Source of the DNA: a virus
Length of the DNA stretch: 64,000 nt
Strand: one strand, 5' to 3'
IMG/VR virus record: IMGVR_UViG_3300032282_006516
Coordinates: 57,429 to 121,428 of that record
The notes below the pieces were generated by a model. It did not search any database. It was given only the letters and a program-made list of their open reading frames with translations, and was not told where the DNA came from. This document shows positions 1 through 8,346 of this stretch, in pieces; within the stretch, counting starts at the first letter, position 1, and each line of letters opens with the position of its first letter. Position numbers and translations under genes: made by a program.

Positions 1-171
1 AAAGGGCCGCCCGATAATGTCGAACGGCCCACTCGGAGATTCGCTGCGCTGAACGGCGAACGTGTAATCGAGAATGTCCTCGCTCGTATCAACCAGACGC
101 CACGACAGTTCGTTGAAATCAATGTCCAACGAACGGACGCGAAAGTCTTTGACCTCAAGCGAGACACCCAT
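1..171 (-). CDS. Fibronectin III-like virion protein, N-terminal fragment
   Basis: This gene starts with ATG at 171 and runs off the left edge, so only 57 residues are visible. It starts two bases after the stop of the upstream glycine-rich gene. The visible part (FNELSWRLVD, a charged turn, DYTFAVQRSESPSGPF) has the alternating strand pattern and the SWR...L..Y.V.RSESP.GPF wording of fibronectin type III-like domains common in phage neck and tail proteins. The fold assignment is an inference from pattern. Function beyond a virion part cannot be given because the rest lies outside the window. Confidence 0.6.
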   Translation of the reverse strand, partial: MGVSLEVKDFRVRSLDIDFNELSWRLVDTSEDILDYTFAVQRSESPSGPFDIIGRPF

Positions 172-173
172 GA

Positions 174-2015
174 TTAGCTCGTTGCCGCCGGAAGAAGTTT
201 TCCAGCCGAAGGCGAGGGAAGTTCACGTACTTGAATTTGAGGCTCTGGAATAAGGGTTTCAGCCGAATGCGCAGGAAGTTTCGGCGCTTGAGCTTTCGGC
301 ATGCCCTTAAACAGAGGTTCTCCTGAAACGCCACGACGAACCATGTTCACGCCAGACTGCGCGGTATTACCAACCGCCTTTCGGAATGTCTGTCCAGCGT
401 ACATGCGACCCCCGATTCCGCCCGCGGCACCACCAAGCGCGGCTCCCGCAAGTCCGCCCTTCAGCGCACCAGAAAAACCATGCCCGGACTCTGCGCTTGC
501 CGCTCCTCCAGCCGCACCGACGGCCGCACCACCGAGCGCGCCAGCCGTACCGGGGTTCTTCATCGCCCACGCACCGAAACGCTGAAGTCCCTTGGTGACA
601 TCCACTGAGCCAAGTGCCTTCTTCTCCATCTGCGCACGCAGGGCCGCATGCTCTGCCATCGCCTGCTTAATCAAGCGCGCCGACCCCGTAACAATCTTTC
701 CGAGCGAAGGGTCGCCTTGGTTGATAAGCTGCCCCCGCCAGTTCCTTTGAGCCGGCTGGTACAGCATGGCTTCGTTCGCGGCTGGGTCAAAAACCGGTGT
801 TCGATGCGACATGCCATACTCCAGGTCAATCGGCGCTGCCGACCCCGGTGTATGCCCAAATGACGCCGGCGTTGCTGGCTCTTGCAGCGGTGCGCTAAAT
901 CGAGATTTTGTGGGTGACGGCGCATGCTCTGGGTCCACCAACATGTTGTGGACATCCACCAGATTCTTCTGGTTCTCCTTTGCCTCACGCACCTGCTCTG
1001 GCGTCAGCACGGCAGGACGAGGCGCAGGAGCGGCAGGAGCGGGGTGAGGTGCAGCGACGCCACCGGCAGGCGGCGCGGGTGCGCGCCCGACAGGCGCCGC
1101 CGGCACACCCGTTACCGATTGATGCTGAAGGTTTTTCAGGTCGGAAAGGCTCTCATCAATCACGCCCTTTGCCGCCGCACTGTTTGTGAGGTGCTGACTC
1201 ATGCCGCCCGCGAGTCCACCGACGGCGGCGCCACCCAGACCCCCCTTCACTGCCCCCGAGAGACGATTCCCCGGACCTCCGGCCACCGCGCCGCCGACGG
1301 CACCCGCCGCACCGCCCACCAACGCGCCTGCGGCGGCACGATTCTTCATCGCCCATCCGCCAAAGTTTTTCAACGCATCCGCTGCGGGCACCCCGCCCAA
1401 GGCAGTTTTCGCCATCATCGTGCCGGCCTGCGTCCCGTACGACGTCAGCGCCTGAACGTGGGCCGCTTTCTGCATGTCCTGCCGCGCCAGCATCCGACCG
1501 AAGTTGTCCGCAAACGCCACCTTTGCGACACCGCCGCCAAGCCCCTGCGCAGCATCTTGCGCTCCTTCAGCGGGCACCGGACCCGGAGCCCCCGCACCCT
1601 GGGCGGGCATGTCGGGCGCCTCGGGCATCGCAGGGGGCGCACCTTGCATTTTTGCAAGTTCAAGCTCCAACATGCGCTTCTTGAGCTGGATCTTGCTGCG
1701 AAGCTCCCAAGGGTCCCCCGCCGCACGCTGCTCTTCGCGGCGCTGCTGGTCGAGGATGTCGGCCTGAAGCTCTTCCTGCTCCAGTCCGAGAGCCTGCTCA
1801 AAAAGCGGCGTACCCCGGAACCGCTCCAGGAACACCGAACCGCTCTCTTCCGGGTAGGCGAGCTTGAGGTGCCCGTACAAAGTCTCCACCGGAGTACCGC
1901 TCGCCAGAGCGCGCAGCTCATTTTCCGGAAGGCCGCTAAGAAGCGACGTCAGCTCGGCCTGTCCTTGCTTGGCCAACTCCGCGGTGTATGCGACTTTGAG
2001 GAATTCGTTGAGCAT
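174..2015 (-). CDS. Glycine-zipper internal virion protein (613 aa)
   Basis: No named family is recognised. The protein begins MLNEFLKVAYTAELAK and carries several hydrophobic-x-K-x-A tetrads (LKVA, AKVA, AKTA, EKKA) like other late proteins here. Two glycine/alanine-rich stretches, about residues 215-275 and 476-537, are copies of each other and read as glycine zippers, which in phage proteins often insert in membranes. A Pro/Ala-rich linker lies between them. The start overlaps the previous stop by one base (TGATG), so it is translationally coupled. The likely role is an internal head or ejection protein; this is inferred from composition and neighbours. Confidence 0.6.
   Translation of the reverse strand: MLNEFLKVAYTAELAKQGQAELTSLLSGLPENELRALASGTPVETLYGHLKLAYPEESGSVFLERFRGTPLFEQALGLEQEELQADILDQQRREEQRAAGDPWELRSKIQLKKRMLELELAKMQGAPPAMPEAPDMPAQGAGAPGPVPAEGAQDAAQGLGGGVAKVAFADNFGRMLARQDMQKAAHVQALTSYGTQAGTMMAKTALGGVPAADALKNFGGWAMKNRAAAGALVGGAAGAVGGAVAGGPGNRLSGAVKGGLGGAAVGGLAGGMSQHLTNSAAAKGVIDESLSDLKNLQHQSVTGVPAAPVGRAPAPPAGGVAAPHPAPAAPAPRPAVLTPEQVREAKENQKNLVDVHNMLVDPEHAPSPTKSRFSAPLQEPATPASFGHTPGSAAPIDLEYGMSHRTPVFDPAANEAMLYQPAQRNWRGQLINQGDPSLGKIVTGSARLIKQAMAEHAALRAQMEKKALGSVDVTKGLQRFGAWAMKNPGTAGALGGAAVGAAGGAASAESGHGFSGALKGGLAGAALGGAAGGIGGRMYAGQTFRKAVGNTAQSGVNMVRRGVSGEPLFKGMPKAQAPKLPAHSAETLIPEPQIQVRELPSPSAGKLLPAATS
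403..588 (-). repeat. Glycine-zipper repeat, copy 2
   Basis: This segment codes for FGAWAMKN followed by a Gly/Ala-rich run ending near GGIGGRM. It matches, residue for residue with few changes, the segment at about 1195-1371 of the same gene. Boundaries are approximate. Confidence 0.6.
1195..1371 (-). repeat. Glycine-zipper repeat, copy 1
   Basis: This segment codes for FGGWAMKN, a Gly/Ala-rich run, LSGAVKGGLGG and GGM. It is the first copy of an intragenic duplication of roughly 60 residues. Boundaries are approximate. Confidence 0.6.
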
Positions 2016-4201
2016 CAGCCTGCCCTCTTGCTGAGAATGTCCTTGAGATTGCGAGCAATCGAACCGACGTGCTCACCTGACCGTTTCAGCGACCCCACAA
2101 CTTGCGGGCCATTTGACGCACCAAGCAGCGCACCGCCGAGAGCCCCCATCCCTGCCGATACGCCGGGGTGTTCGTTCGCGAACTCACCCATCGTCAGTCG
2201 TGCACGCGACTGCGCGAGGTTAAGCGCATCGCGATAACCTCGGTCCGGCTTCGCCTCCAGCTCTTGGACCTTTTGCCGAAGCGGGTCGTAATCCGCACGA
2301 GATTCTAGGTAGCCGAGACCCCCACCCATGGCTGCACCAGCAGCGGCATGCGGAAGAACTGAAACGGCTTTTCCAGCCTGCATGGTGAGGTAGTTTTTGA
2401 GGGACGCCTGCTTACCGGCGACGCCAAAAGGGAGGAAGTGCGACAAGACCTCCTTGCCCGGCGTCTGCCCCTGCTGGTCCTTCTGGTTCATCGACGTCGC
2501 CGGATTCGCGTTCGCGAACATCGGTTCCGTGCCCGCAGCCGGTGCGTTGTTCTGGTCCTCTCCCATCGGGGCAACCGAGTTCGGTGCCGCACCGGGGCTC
2601 GCCGCCTGACCCGCAGGTCCCGAAGTCGGCTCGGGCGCACTGCTCGGCGCCGCAGCCTGGCTCGCCGCTTGGGCCGCGGCATCCATGCCCGTCAACGACG
2701 GAGGCTCTTGCGATGCCGCCTGAAGCAGCGTCCCACGAAGCTGCTGGTACGCCATGCGCATCGCAGCAGCGGCTTGCTGCTGCTGGAGAATCTGGTCTTG
2801 CGCTGCCATGGCTTTTTGCGTCGACGAGGCGACCTGCGCTTGGTACGCCGCCGTCTGCTGCTCGTTCAGCGCCTGTTGTTGCTGCGCCTGCTGAACTTGC
2901 TGCTGAAGCTGCTGTGCCTCTTGCTGCTGTTGCTCCTGAGCCTGCTGCGCCTGCTGGAGCTTCTGGCGGAGGAAGTCGATGTGATTGTTCTCCGCACCCT
3001 GCTGCGCCTGTTGCTGGAGGGCGAGGTACTGCTGAACCTCCGGGGCAAGCATGGGCTCAATCGGCGCGCCCGGCATGGGCTGCGGAGCCGCTTCCTGCTC
3101 CGGCTGCATGCCCATCTCGTCCAGAGCAAACTTGAACGCCGATGCCGCCTTTTGATATGCCGCCGCCGTCTTCCATTCCTCCGGCAGCGCGCCCGTTTGG
3201 TTAAAGTGGATAACACTCGGCGTAGACTGCTGCGCGTCTATATGGGCCGCAATGCCACGCGCAGCGCGTTCACGCGCCAAAACACGGGCATGCTCCTGCG
3301 CGTATCGCTTACCCCCACGCACAGCACCACCCAGAGTGCCCAAAGTGGCGCCAGCTAGAGCACCACCAAAGGCTCCGTGACTGAGTGGCTTTTTCGCAAG
3401 ATGTGCTAACAAGCTACCGCCGGCAGCGCCGCCCAAAGCACCAAGCAGTTGTCCGCCCCGCACGTTTTGACGGTACGTAGGGACTGCTTCTCTGTTTGCC
3501 GCTTGATGCGCCGCTACTTCGTTTGGGCTAACTACGTGCATCAGGAAGGCATTCCTGCGTGCGATGTCGCGGTCTAGTGGTTGACCGTTGTGCATCGTCG
3601 CGTAGGAATCCACCAACTGACGTAGCTGGTCATTCGCAGTCTTCTCGTGCCGATGACGGTCCATCGACCCGCCCACTTCACGGCCCGCCTTGCCACCCAT
3701 GTGCTGACCGAGCCAAGCACCACCCAACGTCGCCATCGGGTTGCCCTTACCGTAGTGGTGCATGAGCGCTGCGCCGGCAGCGGCCCCAGCTCCACGCCCA
3801 GCCAGCTCACCGTGCCGCTCGCTGCGATGCGCGTGCTCTTTCGCGAACTCCGCACTGAGCGAAGCACGAGCGCGTTCGTGCCCCGTCTCTTCCGGCGACT
3901 TGGACGCCGCCGTTTTTGCAGGGGGCACAGCGTGCTGCCCTTGAGCAGCGGGAGGAAGGGACACAGGGGGCGCGGCCTGCATGTTCTGACCCTGCGCCGT
4001 AGGCGGCAGTGTCATGGGCGCGCCCATTCCCATCGCCTCGGCCTGCTTCAGCAGGGCGTACTGCTCCTGCACGGAGAGTGACTCAAACGCCGCGTCTAGG
4101 TCCGCAACGGTGGCTTGCTTCTCCACACCGCGAACCTGGATGAAGAACGCAGCGGCCTCGGCTTGAGGGATGCCCTTGAGCAAAAAGTCGTCGAAGTTCA
4201 T
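2015..4201 (-). CDS. Q-rich coiled-coil, glycine-rich virion protein (728 aa)
   Basis: Not assigned to a named family. It starts MNFDDFLLKGIPQAEAAAFF. Glycine-zipper-like stretches lie near residues 130-175 and 235-285. A long Gln/Ala segment near residues 385-480 should form a coiled coil, and a Pro/Ala/Ser-rich segment follows. EKQA, EKTA, QKAA and GKQA tetrads recur. The gene lies five bases after its upstream neighbour and overlaps the next start by one base. The same architecture in adjacent genes suggests an internal capsid or ejection protein, possibly tape-measure-like in the coiled region. This is inference only. Confidence 0.55.
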   Translation of the reverse strand: MNFDDFLLKGIPQAEAAAFFIQVRGVEKQATVADLDAAFESLSVQEQYALLKQAEAMGMGAPMTLPPTAQGQNMQAAPPVSLPPAAQGQHAVPPAKTAASKSPEETGHERARASLSAEFAKEHAHRSERHGELAGRGAGAAAGAALMHHYGKGNPMATLGGAWLGQHMGGKAGREVGGSMDRHRHEKTANDQLRQLVDSYATMHNGQPLDRDIARRNAFLMHVVSPNEVAAHQAANREAVPTYRQNVRGGQLLGALGGAAGGSLLAHLAKKPLSHGAFGGALAGATLGTLGGAVRGGKRYAQEHARVLARERAARGIAAHIDAQQSTPSVIHFNQTGALPEEWKTAAAYQKAASAFKFALDEMGMQPEQEAAPQPMPGAPIEPMLAPEVQQYLALQQQAQQGAENNHIDFLRQKLQQAQQAQEQQQQEAQQLQQQVQQAQQQQALNEQQTAAYQAQVASSTQKAMAAQDQILQQQQAAAAMRMAYQQLRGTLLQAASQEPPSLTGMDAAAQAASQAAAPSSAPEPTSGPAGQAASPGAAPNSVAPMGEDQNNAPAAGTEPMFANANPATSMNQKDQQGQTPGKEVLSHFLPFGVAGKQASLKNYLTMQAGKAVSVLPHAAAGAAMGGGLGYLESRADYDPLRQKVQELEAKPDRGYRDALNLAQSRARLTMGEFANEHPGVSAGMGALGGALLGASNGPQVVGSLKRSGEHVGSIARNLKDILSKRAG

Positions 4202-4205
4202 CCCA

Positions 4206-4727
4206 TCACTCCCAGGTGTAGACGTTGTGCATGTTGTCGTTGCCGCTGTACGACCACGTCCAACACGGCGCGGTGTTGTTCACCGCCGAGGGCTTGTAGA
4301 GCTTTCCGACCGTGTCGCGGTCGTCATCAAACCCGAGCAGGCTGTTCGACGTGCCACTCTTCTCAACCGTCACGCCGCTGCTCGGGGTAGCCTCAATGAG
4401 AACCAGACGCTGCTCCGCGTCCAGAAGGGCCAAGACAGAGGGCACTGCCGCCTCAATCTGTGCCTTGATGTCCTTGAAGAGCAGCGTGTATGGGTCTGGG
4501 TTGGTGCCCGGCGGCGTGGCGCTCGCTGCAACCCCAAACGTAACCGTGGCCACGACCGGCGACGTGAACTTAAGGGTGCGCCCCACCAGCCCGTTGATAC
4601 CGGCGGTGAGATTTGCCGGCGTACCGCCGCCCTGCGCGCGGTTCACGCTTCCGCCCGTAACGCCCCCGTTGAGGAACGCGGTCACGTCTTCGATGCGACG
4701 GAATTTGTAGAGACGATTGACGGCCAT
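4206..4727 (-). CDS. Virion structural protein, unknown function (173 aa)
   Basis: Not recognised. The protein starts MAVNRLYKFRRIEDVTAFL, then has a glycine/threonine-rich beta-like body (VNRAQGGGTPANLTAGINGL, VATVTFGV) and a C-terminal YTWE. It carries no EKxA series. Its place between head-gene neighbours on the same strand suggests a small virion component such as a completion protein. No catalytic motif is visible. Confidence 0.5.
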   Translation of the reverse strand: MAVNRLYKFRRIEDVTAFLNGGVTGGSVNRAQGGGTPANLTAGINGLVGRTLKFTSPVVATVTFGVAASATPPGTNPDPYTLLFKDIKAQIEAAVPSVLALLDAEQRLVLIEATPSSGVTVEKSGTSNSLLGFDDDRDTVGKLYKPSAVNNTAPCWTWSYSGNDNMHNVYTWE

Positions 4728-4778
4728 TAGCCCTCTCCAGGTTCTTCTGAGACGAAAGAACGAGGCAACTCGTGCCTT

Positions 4779-5276
4779 TTAGTAGGCGGCGTACGTAGCG
4801 TTGACCGCCCAGAGTTCCGAGTGAACTCCGCTGTTGCTCGGACCAAGAATGCCTTGGATGTTGATGGCGACCTTCACCCGTTGCTTCATCTGGTCCGTGA
4901 ACGCTTTGTAGTACTGGAGCCAGTTCATGAGCATCGGCGTCTTGTCGTTGACGCCGACGTTGATGCCGCCGTTTGAGTAGTTGATGTGGTTTCGCGTCTG
5001 CAGCAGGCCCACGGACTCGATGAGCGAGATGGTCGTCATCCGTAGTAGCAGCGCGTGCTGGTTCAACTGCAGCAAGTCTTCAAGACCAAGCGCGGTGAAG
5101 TGCGGCGTACCGTTGAAGTCGGCGAGCGCATCGTACACCGCCCACGCAATCTGCCGGTCGCTCGACTCTTCGCCCGAAACAATCCGGTTCAGCTCAGGGA
5201 AATCCCGATGATAGAGACGTACCATCTGGACAAAGTCCCGAAAGGTCGGACTCATCGTCGGGATTCCCTGCAGCAT
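4779..5276 (-). CDS. Probable head-tail or neck structural protein (165 aa)
   Basis: The sequence is mostly helical (TFRDFVQMVRLYHRDFPELN, LEDLLQLNQHALLLRMTT) with a central NHINYSNGGINVGVND segment. Length and helical content suit connector or neck proteins, but no family signature is certain. It ends 51 bases before the next gene and starts three bases after the 92-residue gene that precedes it in the transcript. The role is inferred from position in the late region. Confidence 0.5.
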   Translation of the reverse strand: MLQGIPTMSPTFRDFVQMVRLYHRDFPELNRIVSGEESSDRQIAWAVYDALADFNGTPHFTALGLEDLLQLNQHALLLRMTTISLIESVGLLQTRNHINYSNGGINVGVNDKTPMLMNWLQYYKAFTDQMKQRVKVAINIQGILGPSNSGVHSELWAVNATYAAY

Positions 5277-5279
5277 GAA

Positions 5280-5558
5280 TCAGCCGCCCTTCTTCTTCGA
5301 CGGCGCAGCAGGAGCAGGAGCGCTTTGCGCCCGATCCTTCTGAAGCACGTACGAAGCCGGGGGCTGGTCACCGAGCGCCAGCGCACCCACCGAAACGAGC
5401 TGCTGAAGACCCGGGCGCAGCGCGCGAATCTGCTCCTCGCTGACTTCCTGGCTCGCGCCCGGCGCCAGAAGAAACGAACCCACCGCGATGGTGTGATTGC
5501 TGAGGCCGCGCTGCGCGAGCGCCGGCGTCTCCATATCCGTAAGGTTGAAAACCTTCAT
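5280..5558 (-). CDS. Small virion-region protein (92 aa)
   Basis: Not recognised. The N-terminal half reads as a small beta domain (MKVFNLTDMETPALAQRGLS, VGSFLLAPGASQEVS) and the C-terminus is a disordered Ala/Pro/Lys tail ending KKKGG. The start overlaps the previous stop by four bases (ATGA), so it is translated with its neighbour. It may be a capsid or tail accessory protein. Confidence 0.5.
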   Translation of the reverse strand: MKVFNLTDMETPALAQRGLSNHTIAVGSFLLAPGASQEVSEEQIRALRPGLQQLVSVGALALGDQPPASYVLQKDRAQSAPAPAAPSKKKGG

Positions 5559-6142
5559 CGACGATTCCTCCTACCCGAGCGGAAATCCTTACCCGAGGAT
5601 ACTGCGTCCGACGTCATAGGAGCAGAGGGGTCTGCGGAGTTTTGTGCTGCTTCAAGAGCCGCATCAAGTTCTGCATCCGCGTCCGGCGCCGCCGACGTCG
5701 CGACTTCTTCACCGTACTCCAGCGCCGCCTGCGCCAGAAGTGCGGGGCGCTGTCCGGGCGCCATCGTTTGCGGCATGACACCGTCGTCACCCGCGTAGGG
5801 CGGGATGTACTGACCGACCTGCACGTCGTCTGCGACCGAGTCCAAACGCGGACGAGGAAGCGGGGGAATCGGAGCACCGGGCAGTGCCTCGAACGTATCG
5901 AGGTTCACAAGACGGCCGTCTACCGTGCGCACTTCCAAAATGTGCTGCGCGGCCTTCTGTCGAATCTCTTCGAGGTTCTGCTTCAGCATGTCTTCGCTGA
6001 TGAGCAGCCGGCGTTCCGGAACCAGGCGCAGCGTACCGTTGACCAGGTAGTGCTTCCGCGCCATGTGCTCCGGAAGACCTGCGCGGTGAAAGCGGAAATC
6101 CTTCTTCCGCACCACGCTGTGCAATGCGTAGTGAACAGTCAT
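5555..6142 (-). CDS. Conserved-looking late protein, unknown function (195 aa)
   Basis: I start this gene at the ATG at 6142 (MTVHYALHSVVRKKDFRFHR) because a GGAGG lies seven bases upstream. The longer in-frame extension to 6187 is made of the hairpin that follows the capsid gene. The first 90 residues look folded (HYLVNGTLRLVPERRLLISE); the second half is Pro/Ala/Asp-rich and probably flexible. It lies just downstream of the capsid gene in the same transcript. Function is unknown. Confidence 0.55.
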   Translation of the reverse strand: MTVHYALHSVVRKKDFRFHRAGLPEHMARKHYLVNGTLRLVPERRLLISEDMLKQNLEEIRQKAAQHILEVRTVDGRLVNLDTFEALPGAPIPPLPRPRLDSVADDVQVGQYIPPYAGDDGVMPQTMAPGQRPALLAQAALEYGEEVATSAAPDADAELDAALEAAQNSADPSAPMTSDAVSSGKDFRSGRRNRR

Positions 6143-6162
6143 TACAAATCCTCCAAACGCCA

Positions 6163-6215
6163 CGGGCGCCGGCACCTTTACCGGCACCGACGCCCGTTAG
6201 CCTCGCAGATGCGAG
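6163..6215 (-). promoter_or_regulatory. Paired hairpins between capsid gene and next gene
   Basis: Two inverted repeats occupy the gap after the capsid stop: CTCGC/GCGAG at 6202-6215, and GCCGG/CCGGC inside CGGGC/GCCCG arms at 6163-6196. Neither has a T-run on the minus strand, so an mRNA processing or stability element, or a partial terminator that lowers downstream expression, fits better than a simple terminator. Confidence 0.4.
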
Positions 6216-6224
6216 AGCGTGTGG

Positions 6225-7349
6225 CTAGTACTGCTGGACGTTCGGGAACTTCAGGCCGGCGTCGACCTTGTTGTTCGGAGCGCCGAGCGCGTCCTCGGAG
6301 ACCGGGACGAAGTTCGAGATGAGCGCGTCCGCGTTCGTCGTCGGGTTCGCGTCCGCCGAGTACAGCTCCAGCTTACGCACCGCGGCGATGTTGATGATCG
6401 CCATCGCGATGTCTTCCCAAGCCTGGAAGGTGATGACGTTCGCGATCTTGTCGATGTAGAACTTGGTGTTGTTCAGGACGTAGAACTTCCCGAAGAACTC
6501 CGGCTTGGTGAAGCAGTACACGTTGCCCGGACGGAGGATGTCCGACTTCACGGTACGGATGTACGAACGCCCGAAGAGCGTGTTGTACTTGTAGCCGTCG
6601 ACGGCCGTCTCCGACTGGAGCCGGTCACCGAAGTCCTCAAGCGTCCACTGAAGGATGTCGTCCCAGTCGACCTCCGTCATGAGGAGCCGCTCCGAACGAA
6701 GGCGGTTGCCGTCGAGGAGCTTGAAGAGGTTGATGACGTCCGGGCGCTGAATCGGGCGCACCGTCGCGTCGTTCGAGGTCGCCGTACGAGCCAGCTCACC
6801 CTTGCGGATGGAGAACTCGACCACGCCCGCGCCCTGGATCTGCGAAGCGTTGAGCGGCGTAGCCACGCCACCGTTCGCCTGAAGCTGAAGCGCCTGGCAG
6901 GCGGCCTCGATGTTGATCGTGAACTCGCGGTCCTCGACCTCCTGGATGTCCTTCACCGAGTTCTCCTCGATGATCTTGGTGATGGGCATCTCGTAGGCGA
7001 GAAGCTCCTGCTCCGTCTTCTGGAAGATTTCCGACGAGACGGTGTAGAAGCCGACCTCGGCCTTGGCGCCGCGAATCATGCGCGCCGTGGGCGAACCACG
7101 AAACGTCATGGTGAGCGCGCGGCTCTGCGGCTCGACGTCAACGATCTTGACCAGCGTGTCGTGGTTGACCGAGCGCTGGCAGTCGCTGCGCGTCACCTGC
7201 TCCGGGGGGAGCACCTTACGCGCGTACGACACCTCACGGAGACGGTCGCGGATGTAGGACCCGCCGTACTCCGCCATCTTCTCCTTGCCCTCACCCGAGC
7301 CGAGCTTCTGCGTGAAAAGCTCGTTCAGAACGCGTGCCGGAACACTCAT
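6225..7349 (-). CDS. Major capsid protein (374 aa)
   Basis: This is the main shell protein by pattern: MSVPARVLNELF, then YIRDRLREVSYARKVLPP, RSVNHDTLVKIVDVEP, FQKTEQELLAYEMPITKIIEE and a C-terminal DAGLKFPNVQQY, an arrangement typical of long-tailed phage capsid proteins with an N-terminal arm. The start is the ATG at 7349, preceded by a very strong AAGGAAGGAGAG site; the in-frame extension upstream is Arg/Gly-rich and out of keeping. It follows the probable decoration gene at 7379-7930 and the scaffold-like genes. It has no EKxA tetrads, unlike the internal proteins. The HK97 fold is expected for the class but not shown here. Confidence 0.82.
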   Translation of the reverse strand: MSVPARVLNELFTQKLGSGEGKEKMAEYGGSYIRDRLREVSYARKVLPPEQVTRSDCQRSVNHDTLVKIVDVEPQSRALTMTFRGSPTARMIRGAKAEVGFYTVSSEIFQKTEQELLAYEMPITKIIEENSVKDIQEVEDREFTINIEAACQALQLQANGGVATPLNASQIQGAGVVEFSIRKGELARTATSNDATVRPIQRPDVINLFKLLDGNRLRSERLLMTEVDWDDILQWTLEDFGDRLQSETAVDGYKYNTLFGRSYIRTVKSDILRPGNVYCFTKPEFFGKFYVLNNTKFYIDKIANVITFQAWEDIAMAIINIAAVRKLELYSADANPTTNADALISNFVPVSEDALGAPNNKVDAGLKFPNVQQY

Positions 7350-7378
7350 GATGCCTCTCCTTCCTTTCCTGTTCCGGC

Positions 7379-7930
7379 CTACTTGCGACCGCCGGAGACG
7401 AAGCGCAGCTGGCCGCCGTTGCTCGCCGGAAGGCGAGTCACGTAGCCGACAATGGGGTCGACGTCGCCGCCACCAAGGGCGCCCGCACCAACGAGGCCCG
7501 AGAAGTTGCGACCGCCGAACGAAATGGTAGCCACCTTGAGCGGCTGACCGACGTAGCTGATGGCAGCGCCACCGTGAACAGCCGCCGTCGCGTCGAAGAT
7601 GCGCGTGTCGAACTCGTACTCGCCGCGCCAGAGCACCGGCATCTTCGTCTGCGAAAGCGCCTGCACGTCGTAACGACCACGCTCCGCGAAGAGCGGAACG
7701 AGGATACCCGTCGGGTTCGACGCGCCCGCCGGCCGGTACGAACCCACCGACGTGATGTCGGTGGCGCGCACGAGCTGGTAGCTGTTGTTGAGGGTCATCC
7801 ACTCGCCGTCGACGAGCGCGACCGCGTTGAGCGGCTGCGCGAGCGTCGGGTCGCCGAGAGCGAAGTCACGGCGCTGCACCGGCAGGATGTCCGAAACGGG
7901 CGTGAAGTTGATCTTCTGAAGAGTCGACAT
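7379..7930 (-). CDS. Probable capsid decoration (cement) protein (183 aa)
   Basis: A small beta-rich protein (MSTLQKINFTPVSDILPVQR, LVDGEWMTLNN, ILVPLFAERGRYDVQA, GGQLRFVSG) encoded directly before the capsid gene in the same transcript, with GGAGG nine bases before ATG. Small beta-rich proteins next to the capsid gene are usually decoration or head-stabilising proteins. This assignment rests on position and size; no specific family motif was recognised. Confidence 0.55.
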   Translation of the reverse strand: MSTLQKINFTPVSDILPVQRRDFALGDPTLAQPLNAVALVDGEWMTLNNSYQLVRATDITSVGSYRPAGASNPTGILVPLFAERGRYDVQALSQTKMPVLWRGEYEFDTRIFDATAAVHGGAAISYVGQPLKVATISFGGRNFSGLVGAGALGGGDVDPIVGYVTRLPASNGGQLRFVSGGRK

Positions 7931-7967
7931 GTCCTAGTTCCTCCAGTTCCTTCGTTGGTCGGAGCGG

Positions 7968-8336
7968 TCAGCCCACGCCTCCGACGATGTACCGCTCCAA
8001 GTCCGACGAGGCGAAGGAAGTAGACCTCGGCTCGTCATTCGTGAGCTGTGCCAGCTTCGTGCTCATGTCGGGACCGACGAGGTCCACGGCATGCTCAACG
8101 GCCTCAAGTTTGCCCGCCGCAGCCGCCTTCTCCAGACGGTCTGCGAGCGTCTCCACCTGAGTGTCCAGTTCGAGCCCTTTCCGGTGCATCTCCGAAGCGA
8201 GCTTCTCCACCCGCTCACGGCGCTCCTTCGATGCGAGCTTCTCCGCAAGCTCATTGATGTGAACCTGCTGCGCTCGAAGAGCGGCAGACGCGTCGGTGAG
8301 CACCTCCGCAATCTGCGCGTTGCTGAGCTTGTTCAT
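7968..8336 (-). CDS. Small helical EKLA-repeat protein, scaffold-like (122 aa)
   Basis: The ATG at 8336 (MNKLSNAQIAEVLTDASAAL) has a GAGGAG site; the longer start lies within the preceding gene end. The protein is almost wholly helical with heptad-like spacing (INELAEKLASKERRERVEKL) and has three copies of the EK(L/A)A tetrad. Its position between the scaffold-like 509-residue gene and the decoration gene suggests scaffolding or an internal head peptide. No named family was recognised. Confidence 0.55.
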   Translation of the reverse strand: MNKLSNAQIAEVLTDASAALRAQQVHINELAEKLASKERRERVEKLASEMHRKGLELDTQVETLADRLEKAAAAGKLEAVEHAVDLVGPDMSTKLAQLTNDEPRSTSFASSDLERYIVGGVG

Positions 8337-8346
8337 CGTACGCTCC

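Noticed and set aside
924-2237. 437-codon plus-strand frame opposite the 613-residue gene
   Set aside because: Composition is Arg/His-rich, there is no Shine-Dalgarno site, and it runs antisense through a well-supported gene.
2860-3030. CAG-type repeat tract as a DNA repeat element
   Set aside because: The repetition comes from Gln-rich coding sequence of the 728-residue protein, not a separate element.
6143-6187. Upstream in-frame start for the 195-residue gene
   Set aside because: The added residues are encoded by the hairpin after the capsid gene; the ATG at 6142 has GGAGG at good distance.
6219-7445. 408-codon plus-strand frame opposite the capsid gene
   Set aside because: Val/Arg/Asp-rich shadow of the capsid gene; no start signal.
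7350-7802. N-terminal extension of the capsid reading frame
   Set aside because: Arg-rich and lies within the decoration gene in another frame; the internal ATG at 7349 has a far better ribosome site.
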